Positions 14,874 through 23,856 are shown, counted from the first letter of the stretch. The stretch is 25,224 nucleotides of DNA from JAIXWP01 sp044371755 (GCA_044371755.1 JBILSZ010000035.1:1-25224), one strand, 5' to 3'. Program-made: numbers and translations. Notes: a model not told the origin generated them from the sequence alone.

Positions 14874-16310
14874 ATGAAGCGCGATACAAAAATCCACAAT
14901 ACTATTTATTTGATCTATCTAGGTATACTTGGAGCATTGATTATCATTATTGGATGGTTGCGCGGTCAGTACATGAAAGAATCTGAAAATCTCCAACGGC
15001 AATTAAAGGGAAGTCTTTTTGAGTCCACAATAGAGATAAGAGATAGCTTGCTTCATGAGATGATTTTGTCTCAAAAGACAGATACTGTTCAAGTGACAGT
15101 CTTCTCTGATACGCTTGGTAGATTGCCGAAGCCTCCGCGTATAAGTGATCAGGAAATGCTTCGAACTAAAGAATATGTCTTCAACCTTGATAATTCTATA
15201 GAAGACGGAAACTTCACGAAAGTGAGCACAATTCAAGTAGGAGACACCTCTGACCTTATCATGGAATCTTTACTATTATTCGTGGATAAACTGAATTTTG
15301 GTGATTCTGTCAAAGTAACTTTTCCATCGTCAAATAACGCATATGAGGATTTACAAAAAATGCTTCAATCCAAATTATATGAAAATTATCCCAATCTGAA
15401 GTTTCAGGCGATACCAGAAATTAAGGCAACAGACGCTCAATACGACCTCATCTTTGAATCCCCATTTTTAAGAAAAAAAGCTTTTCTAGTGGTTCATAAT
15501 GATGCAGCAGTAATACTCAATGTGTTGAAATGGGAATTTGTATTAGCACTCATGGCATTTCTAATAATAACCGCAGCATTGGTAATTACATACGTTCAAC
15601 TTAGAAAGTTGATTACTATTAATGCCGTTCGAGATGCATTTGTGGCAAATGTTTCTCACGAAATAAGCACCCCACTTTCGACCATTAAAGTAGCTTTGGA
15701 AAGTATCTCCAAACATCAAGCAGCGCATGATGTAAAACTTTCACAAGAATATATACACATTGCTGAAACAGAGTTACAGCGCTTGTCGAATCTTACCGAT
15801 AGCATTATTCAGGTAAAAAATCTTACCGATCCATCATTTCAATTGGATAAAAGCTCCTTTAGTCTTACGCAACAAATTGCAATTGCTGTGAAGATATCAT
15901 ACGTTAAAATTGAAACGAAAGATATCCAAATTGCCTATTCGAATTCGAAAGAATATGAAATCTTTGGAGATGAAAAGTTGCTCATGGGAGTTTGGATTAA
16001 TTTGATTGAAAATGCAATTAAATATTCTGAACGGGGTATAATATCTATTTCAATACAAGAGCAAAATCAAGATACCGTTGTTATCATCGAAGATCAAGGT
16101 GAGGGCATTCCTATTGCATATAGTTCAAAGATATTCGAGCAATTTTTTCGCGTGCCCACGGGCAATGTACATAATGTAAAAGGTAATGGAATAGGGCTTT
16201 ACTACTGCAAGCAAATCATAGAAAAGCATAATGGCAGTATTCAATATACACCCGGAAATATAGAAGGAAGCATTTTCACTGTAACGATTCCAACATACAA
16301 TGAAAAATAG
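14874..16310 (+). CDS. Membrane sensor histidine kinase (OmpR-partner type)
   Basis: A 478-aa two-pass inner-membrane kinase: TM1 about residues 9-29, a ~190-residue periplasmic sensor, and TM2 about 219-241. The cytoplasmic part has a HisKA domain with NVSHEISTPLSTIK (H262), then a HATPase with N-box WINLIENAIKYSE (N380). Nucleotide-box motifs follow: EDQGEGIP (406-413), F-box FEQFFRVP and G2-box GNGIGLYYCKQIIEKHNG (437-454). All catalytic motifs are intact. The sensor region is unlike named sensor domains and may be a mixed alpha/beta fold. The gene overlaps the response-regulator gene by 11 bp, so the pair is translationally coupled. It is divergent from the GLPGLI operon, which makes the GLPGLI/barrel module the likely target. 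Confidence 0.95.
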   Translation: MKRDTKIHNTIYLIYLGILGALIIIIGWLRGQYMKESENLQRQLKGSLFESTIEIRDSLLHEMILSQKTDTVQVTVFSDTLGRLPKPPRISDQEMLRTKEYVFNLDNSIEDGNFTKVSTIQVGDTSDLIMESLLLFVDKLNFGDSVKVTFPSSNNAYEDLQKMLQSKLYENYPNLKFQAIPEIKATDAQYDLIFESPFLRKKAFLVVHNDAAVILNVLKWEFVLALMAFLIITAALVITYVQLRKLITINAVRDAFVANVSHEISTPLSTIKVALESISKHQAAHDVKLSQEYIHIAETELQRLSNLTDSIIQVKNLTDPSFQLDKSSFSLTQQIAIAVKISYVKIETKDIQIAYSNSKEYEIFGDEKLLMGVWINLIENAIKYSERGIISISIQEQNQDTVVIIEDQGEGIPIAYSSKIFEQFFRVPTGNVHNVKGNGIGLYYCKQIIEKHNGSIQYTPGNIEGSIFTVTIPTYNEK

Positions 16311-16986
16311 AATTCTGTATATTGAAGATGAAACGCTTTTGGCGCGTATCATCATTGATAGCCTGCACTATCACAATTACCATGTGGATCATTACATTCA
16401 CGGACAGCAGATTGAAACATACTTACAAGAGCATACACCCGACATTTGTATCCTTGATGTGATGCTTCCGCATATTGATGGATTTACACTTGGCAAAAAC
16501 ATTAGAAAAATTCTTCCATCCTTACCTATTATATTTTTAACAGCTAAAATTGAAACGAAAGATGTAATTGAGGGATTTAAATCGGGAGGTACAGATTACC
16601 TAAAAAAACCGTTCAGTATTGATGAATTACTCATCCGGATTGAAAATCAACTTGTGTTATCCAAACCCAAGAATTTTCAGGATTCTAACACAATAGAATT
16701 ATTTGATCTCGTCTTACATATCGATCGGCAAGAAATTATCATTACGAACGAGACGCGCAAGTTGAGCTTTAGAGAAACACAATTGGCCGCACTCCTTTTG
16801 TCGCGCTCTGGGGAAGTGATTTCTAGAAAGGAAATATTAATGAAATTGTGGGGTGATGACAGCTACTTTAACTCTCGCAATTTGGACGTTTACATACGTA
16901 AATTTCGCGAGCTCCTCTGCAATGTTGAAACGCTGGAGCTCATTACCTTGAAAGGCGTTGGGTATCGATTGGTGAGGAAGCCATAA
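16300..16986 (+). CDS. OmpR-family response regulator transcription factor
   Basis: A 228-aa regulator. The receiver domain has E9-D10, phospho-acceptor D53 (ICILDVMLP), T81 (IIFLTAK) and K103 (LKKPF), so it is fully canonical. The C-terminal winged helix (about 130-228) shows LSFRETQLAALLLSRSGEVISR, the recognition region SRNLDVYIRKFRELL and the wing LKGVGYRLV, all typical of the OmpR/PhoB class. Its start lies inside the last codons of the kinase gene (11-bp overlap). A plausible binding site is the triple AGGTTAATNAA array upstream of the kinase, which would give autoregulation plus control of the GLPGLI operon. That link is inferred. Confidence 0.96.
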   Translation: MKNRILYIEDETLLARIIIDSLHYHNYHVDHYIHGQQIETYLQEHTPDICILDVMLPHIDGFTLGKNIRKILPSLPIIFLTAKIETKDVIEGFKSGGTDYLKKPFSIDELLIRIENQLVLSKPKNFQDSNTIELFDLVLHIDRQEIIITNETRKLSFRETQLAALLLSRSGEVISRKEILMKLWGDDSYFNSRNLDVYIRKFRELLCNVETLELITLKGVGYRLVRKP

Positions 16987-17065
16987 AACACTATATTTAA
17001 GCGTCTTAAAAACAATTTCGAAAACTAAACAGGCTATCGAGGCACATTCGCTCAATCTATAAATC

Positions 17066-17094
17066 CGTCATTCAACTTTAGTTTTCGTCATTCA
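17066..17094. promoter_or_regulatory. Direct repeat CGTCATTCA x2, 20-bp period; candidate LytTR site
   Basis: Exact 9-mers at 17066-17074 and 17086-17094, separated by 11 bp, lie 60-88 bp upstream of the receptor start codon at 17154. LytTR-type regulators bind two ~9-bp direct repeats about two helical turns apart, and a LytTR regulator is the last gene of the operon that follows. The OmpR-type regulator just upstream is an alternative binder. No clear Bacteroidota -33/-7 promoter could be fixed. Confidence 0.45.
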
Positions 17095-17153
17095 GTCTAT
17101 CCGAATAGGTCGAGTCTTTCTTAGTGCTATTAATTAGCCGAAAATTAAAGGTA

Positions 17154-19538
17154 ATGAAGTATTTATTAATTTGTTGTCTCATGCTAACACTTGTCGGCAT
17201 CTCTCAAGGACAATCCAAATTCACCGTATCAGGAGAAGTAAGTGACAAATCAAGCGGAGAAACTCTGATTGGCGCAGCGCTTTTTGTGAATGGAACGGGA
17301 GTGGCCATTTCAAATGAATACGGTTTCTATTCATTCGATTTGCCTGGCGGAATTTTTACTATTGAAATAAAATACATTGGACTAGAGACCAAATTAGTAG
17401 AAATAGATCTCAAAGCAAATACTGTTTTAAACATTTCCCTTGAGTCTCCGACTAAAACTTTGTCAGAAGTGGTGATTAGTTCTGTAGCGAAAAATGAACA
17501 AATTCAAAGCACAGAAATGGGTGTAAAGACGCTAAGTTCAAAGGTGATTAAGCAGTTACCAGCCGTTCTTGGGGAAGCTGATGTTTTAAGGGCAATCCAA
17601 TTATTACCAGGAGTCTCAACAACTAGCGAAGCGTCTTCGGGGTTCAATGTTCGTGGAGGAAGTGCGGACCAAAATCTAATACTTCTCGATGAAGCTACTA
17701 TATTCAATGCGACTCACTTATTTGGGCTATTTTCGGTATTCAACTCAGATGTGATAAAGGAAGCGAAGCTTTACAAAGGAGGGGTACCAGCAACCTATGG
17801 AGGTCGTTTGTCATCGGTTCTTGATGTTAGACAAAGAGAAGGAAATTCAAAGAAATTTGTTCGGGAAATGGGGATTGGACTCATTTCGAGTAGGGCATTA
17901 ATAGAAGGCCCTATTGGTAGAAAAAAGGATGAGGATGCTCGAGGGTCATTTATAGTAGCAGGCAGACGATCTTATGTTGACTTGTTTACTAATCTAACAC
18001 AAGAATTCAGAAATAACCAACTTTTTTTCTATGACCTAAACTTAAAAACGAATTACGCTCTCAATGCTAAAAATCGTCTTTATGTTAGTGGGTATTTTGG
18101 AAGAGATAATTTCAAGCTTCCTGGACTAGTGGGTGCGAAATGGGGCAATTCATCAGGAACAATAAGATGGACCAGAAGTGGAGGAGAAAAGTGGTTTGTT
18201 CAAACATCATTAATTGCCAGTCAATACGACTACAATTTGGACAATCTACGCTCTGGTTATGAGTTCACATGGAAGTCAAATATTATCAATTACAACCTCA
18301 GACCCCGCGCTACATATTATCTAAATGATAAAACTACTATACGATTTGGTGCTGACGCACTTTACTATAATTTTCGCCCAGGGCAAATCAATCCTCTTAA
18401 AAAATCACCAATTAAAGCACAGGAATTCCAGCAGAATTATGCTAGCGAAGTTGCCTTTTATCTAGACAATGAGCAGAAAGTCACAAGTAAACTTGCAATT
18501 CAATATGGACTTCGTGCATCATATTTTTTGAGATTAGGCGGAGAAAGAATTAGAGAATACTCGAATGATAATCCTTTAACATATAATGAGATATTTAATA
18601 CCTATAGTCAAAACACAATTATTAGTGAACGCCAATACGCACGAGGAGAAATTATTTCAAGGAATAGTGGATTAGAACCGCGATTGAGTATAAGATACAA
18701 ATTATCAGAGCTTGAATCGTTTAAATTCGGATATAATAAAATGTATCAGTATGTTCATCTGATCTCCAACACTACCTCTCCTACACCATTAGATGTTTGG
18801 ACTCCTTCAGGGCCGTACATAGACCCTCAGAATGCTGATCAATATGCACTTGGATATTTCAAGAACACAAAAAATGGGAAATTTGAAATCTCCTCAGAGG
18901 TTTACTACAAAAAATTAAATAATATAACAGATTTTATTGACGGAGCTGATTTACTATTCAATGAGAATATTGAATCACAAATTGCAAAAGGTAATGGCCG
19001 GTCTTATGGAATAGAACTTCAAATCAATAAGACGGAAGGAAAGTTAACGGGATGGATAAGCTACACCCTATCCAAGTCTGAAGCAAAAGTTACAGGAATT
19101 AACAATAATAAATGGTACAGCACCAATAGTGACCAACGTCACCAACTAAATGTTATCGCCTTTTATAAACTAAATAAAAGGTTGGAGCTCAGTGCCAATT
19201 TCATCTATGGATCAGGAAGACCAGTTACCTATCCATCAGGAAAATATCAAAGCAACGGTCTTATTGTAGCAGACTTTAGTAGCCGCAATTCAGGGAGGTT
19301 ACCTGATTATCACCGCCTAGATATATCGGCAACTTTAAATCCTAAAGAAGAAGCCAGAGTTAAGGGACAATGGGTATTTAGCATAATCAATGTTTATAAC
19401 CGTTTAAATGCGGCGTCTATCTTCTTTAGAGAAATCAGCGAACTAAATGGCGTTGAGCTTGCTACCGGCACAACAGAGGCAGTACAAATTGCTTACTTCC
19501 CAATTATCCCTTCCGTTACATATAATTTTAAATTCTAA
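17154..19538 (+). CDS. TonB-dependent receptor with carboxypeptidase-regulatory-like N-domain
   Basis: A 794-aa outer-membrane transporter. The frame opens at 17124, but ATG 17154 begins the signal peptide (MKYLLICCLMLTLVG..GQ) and is preferred. An N-terminal regulatory-like domain (about residues 22-105, GEVSDKSSGETLIGAAL) is followed by the plug (LPAVLGEADVLRAIQLLPGVS, SGFNVRGGSADQNLILLDEAT, GGRLSSVLDVRQ). The barrel ends in IIPSVTYNFKF with a terminal Phe, as usual for insertion by the Bam machinery. It is paralogous to the receptor at 8857-11187. It heads an operon: a DUF4249 lipoprotein starts 5 bp later, then a LytS-type kinase and a LytTR regulator. This suggests that receptor expression is tuned by its own operon. 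Ligand unknown. Confidence 0.95.
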   Translation: MKYLLICCLMLTLVGISQGQSKFTVSGEVSDKSSGETLIGAALFVNGTGVAISNEYGFYSFDLPGGIFTIEIKYIGLETKLVEIDLKANTVLNISLESPTKTLSEVVISSVAKNEQIQSTEMGVKTLSSKVIKQLPAVLGEADVLRAIQLLPGVSTTSEASSGFNVRGGSADQNLILLDEATIFNATHLFGLFSVFNSDVIKEAKLYKGGVPATYGGRLSSVLDVRQREGNSKKFVREMGIGLISSRALIEGPIGRKKDEDARGSFIVAGRRSYVDLFTNLTQEFRNNQLFFYDLNLKTNYALNAKNRLYVSGYFGRDNFKLPGLVGAKWGNSSGTIRWTRSGGEKWFVQTSLIASQYDYNLDNLRSGYEFTWKSNIINYNLRPRATYYLNDKTTIRFGADALYYNFRPGQINPLKKSPIKAQEFQQNYASEVAFYLDNEQKVTSKLAIQYGLRASYFLRLGGERIREYSNDNPLTYNEIFNTYSQNTIISERQYARGEIISRNSGLEPRLSIRYKLSELESFKFGYNKMYQYVHLISNTTSPTPLDVWTPSGPYIDPQNADQYALGYFKNTKNGKFEISSEVYYKKLNNITDFIDGADLLFNENIESQIAKGNGRSYGIELQINKTEGKLTGWISYTLSKSEAKVTGINNNKWYSTNSDQRHQLNVIAFYKLNKRLELSANFIYGSGRPVTYPSGKYQSNGLIVADFSSRNSGRLPDYHRLDISATLNPKEEARVKGQWVFSIINVYNRLNAASIFFREISELNGVELATGTTEAVQIAYFPIIPSVTYNFKF

Positions 19539-19543
19539 TAGAT

Positions 19544-20416
19544 ATGAAATTGCAACTCAATTATAAAATAGTGATAGGCTTATTCGTAATTCTATCGACG
19601 ACCGTTTCCTGCGAAAAAGTGGTTACCGAAAATCTGAACGAAAATGGCACCATTCGAAGATTGGTAATAGACGGTGGTTTAGAGCTAAACCCATTACGGC
19701 CTGATCAATCTCAAAAAATAAGACTTACAACAAGTCTTCCGTACTTGTCTCAGGGCACTATTCCGGCGGTTACTGATGCAGAAGTGCATGTAGAGAGTAA
19801 TGGCTCGATATACTCTTTTGAACACACTCAAGACGGGTGGTATGAATCAAATGAAATGGATCTATCTATAAATGGCACTTATACGCTAAATATAGACTGG
19901 GAAGGAAATCGTTATAGTACCTCAAGTACAATACTACCATCTCCAGAGATAGATACACTTTACTATGCCTATGAAGAAGCTACAAGTATAACCGAAGAAG
20001 GATACTTTGTTAGACTAGATCTTGCTGATCCTGGGGGCATAGATAACTATTACTATTTCAAAACCTTCGTAAATGGAATTCCTTTCATCATACCCGATAG
20101 AGGAAACAATCGTACATTATTGCTTTCTGACAAATTCTTCGACGGGCAGACAAGTTTTGGCGTAAACCCTAATGAGGAAATAATTGCAGAGCCTGGGGAT
20201 GAAGTTACCGTTCAATTACTAGGAATTTCCAAAGGTCACTATGACTATCTTTACAACATATTTACTCAAACGGGTAATCAAGGGTTGAGCGTAGTCGGAA
20301 ATCCGCCACCAGCGCCAATTAGAAGCAATGTCATTAACAAAACGAAACCATCTTTATATCCAGTAGGATATTTTTACACCAGTTATGTATCAGAAAAATC
20401 GATACTTATTCAGTGA
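19544..20416 (+). CDS. DUF4249 lipoprotein
   Basis: A 290-aa lipoprotein with lipobox TVSC (lipidated C23), then the family-typical CEKVVTENL. The body has DUF4249 features: an early strand with IRRLVIDGGLEL, later FDGQTSFGVNPNEE, GDEVTVQLLGISKGHYDYLYNI and the tail NPPPAPIRSNV...GYFYTS. It is longer than the copy at 8075-8854. It starts 5 bp after the receptor stop and overlaps the following kinase gene by 32 bp, an unusually long overlap. It is probably a surface partner of the preceding receptor; no biochemical function is established. Confidence 0.9.
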   Translation: MKLQLNYKIVIGLFVILSTTVSCEKVVTENLNENGTIRRLVIDGGLELNPLRPDQSQKIRLTTSLPYLSQGTIPAVTDAEVHVESNGSIYSFEHTQDGWYESNEMDLSINGTYTLNIDWEGNRYSTSSTILPSPEIDTLYYAYEEATSITEEGYFVRLDLADPGGIDNYYYFKTFVNGIPFIIPDRGNNRTLLLSDKFFDGQTSFGVNPNEEIIAEPGDEVTVQLLGISKGHYDYLYNIFTQTGNQGLSVVGNPPPAPIRSNVINKTKPSLYPVGYFYTSYVSEKSILIQ

Positions 20417-21455
20417 GATTAGAAAGACAAGGCTTCTAATTTATAGTGTTCTACTAGTTCTTTTAGTAGTTTACAATGTTACCATTGACTTCGTTAATAA
20501 TGATAGTATTCGTGATATAATTCTCGAGTCAATTATCTTCGTCCCAACCATAAGCTTAGGGCTGTTACTTCTTTTAGTTTCTCAAAAATGGATAATGAAT
20601 ACCACTCAAAGTATAAGTTTGTCCTATAAATCAAAAATCGTAAATCCAAGAACAATAAAAATATTTGGATTTTTGATTGCCTCTTTTTTGATCTCATCAG
20701 TTATAAGAACTATCTCGTATTTTATCATGAATGATGAAGAAAATGAAAGGTTTTTTAACTCCATTTTATTTCTGTATTTGTTGATTACCCTCACTACTTT
20801 TGGAATAATTTTCCTAATTGAAAATCTACTTGTCAAAGTAATCACAGAGAAAAGATTAAGGAGCGATATTTCAGAAATAGAATATGAAAGAAATAAGTTT
20901 CAACAAATTATTTTAAAGAAACAACTAAGTCCGCATTTCCTCTTTAATTCATTTTCTTCTTTGCTTGGGTTAATACAAAAATCCCCTGATGACGCCGAAA
21001 AATTTGTTATTCACCTTGCAAATATCTACCGCTCTTCAATGCATAAAGATGACGAGCTCGTAATAACTTTACAGGAGGAATACAATAACTCCGATTCATA
21101 CTTGCAGCTAATGATGATGAGGCATCCAGATGCTATAAGACCAAATATAGTTGGGGATATGGATTCAACTGAATATTTTTTGCCCCCTTTAACCCTACTA
21201 TCATTAATAGAAAATGCAGTAAAACACAACGCGTTTAGCAAAGAACAGCCTTTAATGTTAACCATCAAGCGCGAAAAAGATACTGTTGTAGTTTCAAACG
21301 TATATAAACCTCGTTCAACTGACTCTACAAGAAATGGGGGTACTGGGAAAGAGAATCTTGCAAAGCAATTTCGTCTATTAGAATATCCTGAGCCCGAGTA
21401 CAAGATAGAAAATGATTTGTTCCAAGTAAAAATTCACTTAATAACAATCTACTAA
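20385..21455 (+). CDS. LytS/YehU-type sensor histidine kinase
   Basis: A 356-aa kinase. Four membrane segments occupy about residues 14-32, 46-66, 92-112 and 126-150, followed by a coiled stretch (EKRLRSDISEIEYERNKFQ). The His_kinase region has LKKQLSPHFLFNSFSSL (H184), a family signature, and the ATPase part has PPLTLLSLIENAVKHNAF (N277) and a short G-box GTGKENLAKQF (320-330). The periplasmic loops are short, so the signal may be sensed in the membrane or via the neighbouring receptor or lipoprotein. The start ATG lies within the DUF4249 gene (32-bp overlap), and the stop shares one base with the next start (TAATG). The pair is the standard partner set LytS-LytTR. Confidence 0.94.
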   Translation: MYQKNRYLFSEIRKTRLLIYSVLLVLLVVYNVTIDFVNNDSIRDIILESIIFVPTISLGLLLLLVSQKWIMNTTQSISLSYKSKIVNPRTIKIFGFLIASFLISSVIRTISYFIMNDEENERFFNSILFLYLLITLTTFGIIFLIENLLVKVITEKRLRSDISEIEYERNKFQQIILKKQLSPHFLFNSFSSLLGLIQKSPDDAEKFVIHLANIYRSSMHKDDELVITLQEEYNNSDSYLQLMMMRHPDAIRPNIVGDMDSTEYFLPPLTLLSLIENAVKHNAFSKEQPLMLTIKREKDTVVVSNVYKPRSTDSTRNGGTGKENLAKQFRLLEYPEPEYKIENDLFQVKIHLITIY

Positions 21456-22174
21456 TGATAAGCGCCATCATTATTGAAGACGAGCAACTTGTATCAGATC
21501 AGCTCAAATTGATTATAAGCTCCTTGAACTCCAATATCAAAGTGGAGAAAACAATTTCCAGTGTCCCAGAAGCGCTGGAATATCTGAAATACAATGACCC
21601 GGATTTAATATTTTTAGATGTCAATATTAATGAAGTCAACAGCCTGTCCTACTTCGAAGACAAATTGATTAAATCCAAAATTATTATTACAACAGCATAC
21701 TCTGAATTTGCTATTAATTCATTTTCACTTAATACCATTGACTACCTCATCAAGCCAATTACAAAAGATAAACTCGAAAAAAGTCTCATTAAGTACGCTC
21801 AATTCAGCGAAGGCAAAATAGCAAAAATGCATAAGGAGAAGTTTCTAGTTAAACTAGGAACATCCTACAATATAGTATTCACAAAAGACATTAGCTACTT
21901 TGTTTACGAAAACAAATACACTACAGCAGTTGGGTTCAATGGAAAAAAGTACTTATTGGAAGACACGTTATTATCTCTGGAAGAAGAATTAAACCCAAAC
22001 GACTTTCTTAGAATAAATCGCAAGTTTCTAATTTCTATACCCTCCATTCTTAAGATCAATCAAATCTCTCAATCTCGGTTAAGAGTGCATTTAACACCTG
22101 AACCTGAGAACAACGAAGTGATTCTGGTTTCAATTGACCGAATCGGTCGTTTCAAAAAGTGGTTGAATAAGTGA
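21455..22174 (+). CDS. LytTR-family response regulator
   Basis: A 239-aa regulator. The receiver has E8-D9 (IIIEDEQ), phospho-acceptor D55 (LIFLDVNI), T79-T80 (IIITTAYSEFA) and K100 (DYLIKPI). The MP usually found after the acceptor Asp is absent (DVNINEVN). The LytTR DNA-binding domain spans about 128-236: FLVKLGTSYNIVFTKDISYFVYENKYTT, DFLRINRKFLISI and a basic C-terminal tail. It is translationally coupled to the kinase by a one-base overlap. A direct repeat 17066-17094 upstream of the operon is a plausible target, which would close a feedback loop on the receptor genes. Convergent with the tocopherol-cyclase-like gene. Confidence 0.95.
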   Translation: MISAIIIEDEQLVSDQLKLIISSLNSNIKVEKTISSVPEALEYLKYNDPDLIFLDVNINEVNSLSYFEDKLIKSKIIITTAYSEFAINSFSLNTIDYLIKPITKDKLEKSLIKYAQFSEGKIAKMHKEKFLVKLGTSYNIVFTKDISYFVYENKYTTAVGFNGKKYLLEDTLLSLEEELNPNDFLRINRKFLISIPSILKINQISQSRLRVHLTPEPENNEVILVSIDRIGRFKKWLNK

Positions 22175-22231
22175 ATCTATAATAAAATCTAGTCTTTGCA
22201 TATACTTTACTCAGATGACAAATTCATAAAA

Positions 22232-23203
22232 TTAAAATGCGCCTAAATTCTCAAAGTTTCCAATGAGATGCAACATTCTGATTTTACTATTTTCGACAAG
22301 TCGAATTTGGATGATTGAATCAGGAAAGTGAATGATATCTCTTGATAATCCTCCATCGAAAGGTCCCTTGAATTGGACCTTGCTTTTATGGCTTATTGAA
22401 ATATTCAACTGTAAAGTATTGCTCGTCATTTGAATCTCATGTTTGTCTTCACTTGAATTTAAAATAGAAACAGTAAAATTCTTTAAAGAGCGAAAATCTA
22501 CCTGTTTTTGATCAAAACGAACATGACCAACATGTCTGATGAATTTTCGACCGATCCATTCAATTTCGGCTCTTGAAAAAAGAAGACTAACCGCAGGATC
22601 ATTCGGATCCACCGCATGAAGCCAATAATAGGTTTCAGGAAAAGATGTTCCCCAATTCTTTTCCAAATAGCCCGGTTCGTTCTCAATTATGAACCGTTCA
22701 TTCTTTTGTTTTATTTCACCCGACACCCAGTGTCCTGCATTTAAAACAGCGTGATAGCATGGAAGATTAGGGAGAAAATAACTGTAACCCATTGAATTTC
22801 TGAATGTCTTTGACACTTGGTTATTCATTAATTTCAAATGAATAGTAAAGTCATTCGTTTTAATATTAATAATCTCAGTGGTTAATACGTTCTCGCCCAT
22901 TCGAACAATGTGTTGGTGAGGATCGCATGAAAACGCATTTCTGTTAAAATAGATGATTTCGTTTACCTGATTGGGAAAGAGAATCTGAATGAATCCAAAT
23001 TTATCCTGGGTATTTTGGGTAGCGTAACCATAAATGATTACAATGGATGCCTTTTGTTCCTTTGAGTAAATTTTTTGAAACCACCCTTCAAAAAATTTAT
23101 TACGTTCAAGATTACCCCGAAGTGTTGTTGGCTTGAAAATTCTGAGCATTGAACGTTTCTTTTTTAAATCTAAGTTAAGGATATCCGGGACTATGTTTTG
23201 CAT
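22232..23203 (-). CDS. Tocopherol cyclase family protein
   Basis: With the chosen ATG at 23203 this is 323 aa. It belongs to the tocopherol cyclase family by the paired motifs NKFFEGWFQKI (near residue 36) and GYLEKNWGTSFPETYYWLHA region (about 178-197). The plant and cyanobacterial enzymes close the chromanol ring of prenylated benzoquinols; bacterial members in organisms without tocopherol have no proven role. Three starts are possible: GTG 23242 (overlapping the upstream gene by 17 bp), ATG 23203, or ATG 23149. The last begins MLRIFKPTTLRGN, as many family members do. The upstream gene encodes a quinone-reductase-like flavoprotein. Reducing a quinone and then cyclising the quinol is a tempting joint function, but it is inference. 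Confidence 0.85.
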   Translation of the reverse strand: MQNIVPDILNLDLKKKRSMLRIFKPTTLRGNLERNKFFEGWFQKIYSKEQKASIVIIYGYATQNTQDKFGFIQILFPNQVNEIIYFNRNAFSCDPHQHIVRMGENVLTTEIINIKTNDFTIHLKLMNNQVSKTFRNSMGYSYFLPNLPCYHAVLNAGHWVSGEIKQKNERFIIENEPGYLEKNWGTSFPETYYWLHAVDPNDPAVSLLFSRAEIEWIGRKFIRHVGHVRFDQKQVDFRSLKNFTVSILNSSEDKHEIQMTSNTLQLNISISHKSKVQFKGPFDGGLSRDIIHFPDSIIQIRLVENSKIRMLHLIGNFENLGAF

Positions 23204-23225
23204 GGAAGACGCAGTTTTATAATTT

Positions 23226-23813
23226 TCATTTTGCGCTCTCACCTATTTTATAGCTTACTTTTAGCCAGTCTTCCCGTTGTTTTATCGTTGACAATTTTAC
23301 CGATCCAAAATAGGTTGTATTAACAATTTTTACCCCTGAAAATCCTAGTATCCCTCTTTTCATGATTTTTCCTCCGGGATTTCCAACAATCCATTTGTAA
23401 TACCAGGGTGGGGAATCCATTGTGGATATAATTCTTGCTGACTTTCCTTTTAACAATTTATCCCAGCTTACAATATTTTTACCCATTCGGTCGTGATACT
23501 TGAAGGCAAAACCAGGTGAAAACACCATTTCAAAAAACAATCCTAACAAAGCAGGTAAACCTGCCCACCATGTAGGATATACGAATACCATATGATCAGA
23601 CCAACTGATAAGTTCCTGTGCCTTTACCACATCTCCTTCAGGTACATATACTTTATCATGTCCGTATCGCAAATACTTAACTAAATCTAAATCCCTTAAA
23701 TTCAATGTTTTTACATCATGCCCCGAAGAAATTGCACCGTCTTCATATGCCTTAGCTAAAGCTGAACAGAAACTATTTTCTCTGTTGTGACAATTAAGAA
23801 TTAATATTTTCAT
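23226..23813 (-). CDS. Flavodoxin-fold NAD(P)H-dependent oxidoreductase (quinone reductase type)
   Basis: A 195-aa protein of the Flavodoxin_2/NQO1-like family. It starts with the strand-loop MKILILNCHNRENSFCSALA that binds FMN/FAD phosphate, then YGHDKVYVPEGDVVKAQELISWSD, and the strong family motif FVYPTWWAGLPALLGLFFEMVFSPGFAF (about 87-114). A further flavin-contact segment is ISTMDSPPWYYKWIVGNP. These enzymes reduce quinones by two electrons using NAD(P)H. It is the first gene of a pair with the tocopherol-cyclase-like gene, and the intervals overlap depending on the start chosen there. The start ATG 23813 is preceded by an AT-rich leader with hairpins. Confidence 0.9.
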   Translation of the reverse strand: MKILILNCHNRENSFCSALAKAYEDGAISSGHDVKTLNLRDLDLVKYLRYGHDKVYVPEGDVVKAQELISWSDHMVFVYPTWWAGLPALLGLFFEMVFSPGFAFKYHDRMGKNIVSWDKLLKGKSARIISTMDSPPWYYKWIVGNPGGKIMKRGILGFSGVKIVNTTYFGSVKLSTIKQREDWLKVSYKIGESAK

Positions 23814-23856
23814 CGTTTTTGAAGTATTAATTAGAAAATTAATATTAATTGAAAAA

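Noticed and set aside
15905..16563. Identical 19-bp words (TAAAATTGAAACGAAAGAT) at 15905 and 16545 in the kinase and regulator genes
   Set aside because: Both fall in the same frame and encode KIETKD in unrelated contexts. With AT-rich codons this is plausibly coincidence, and no other structure supports recombination or regulation.
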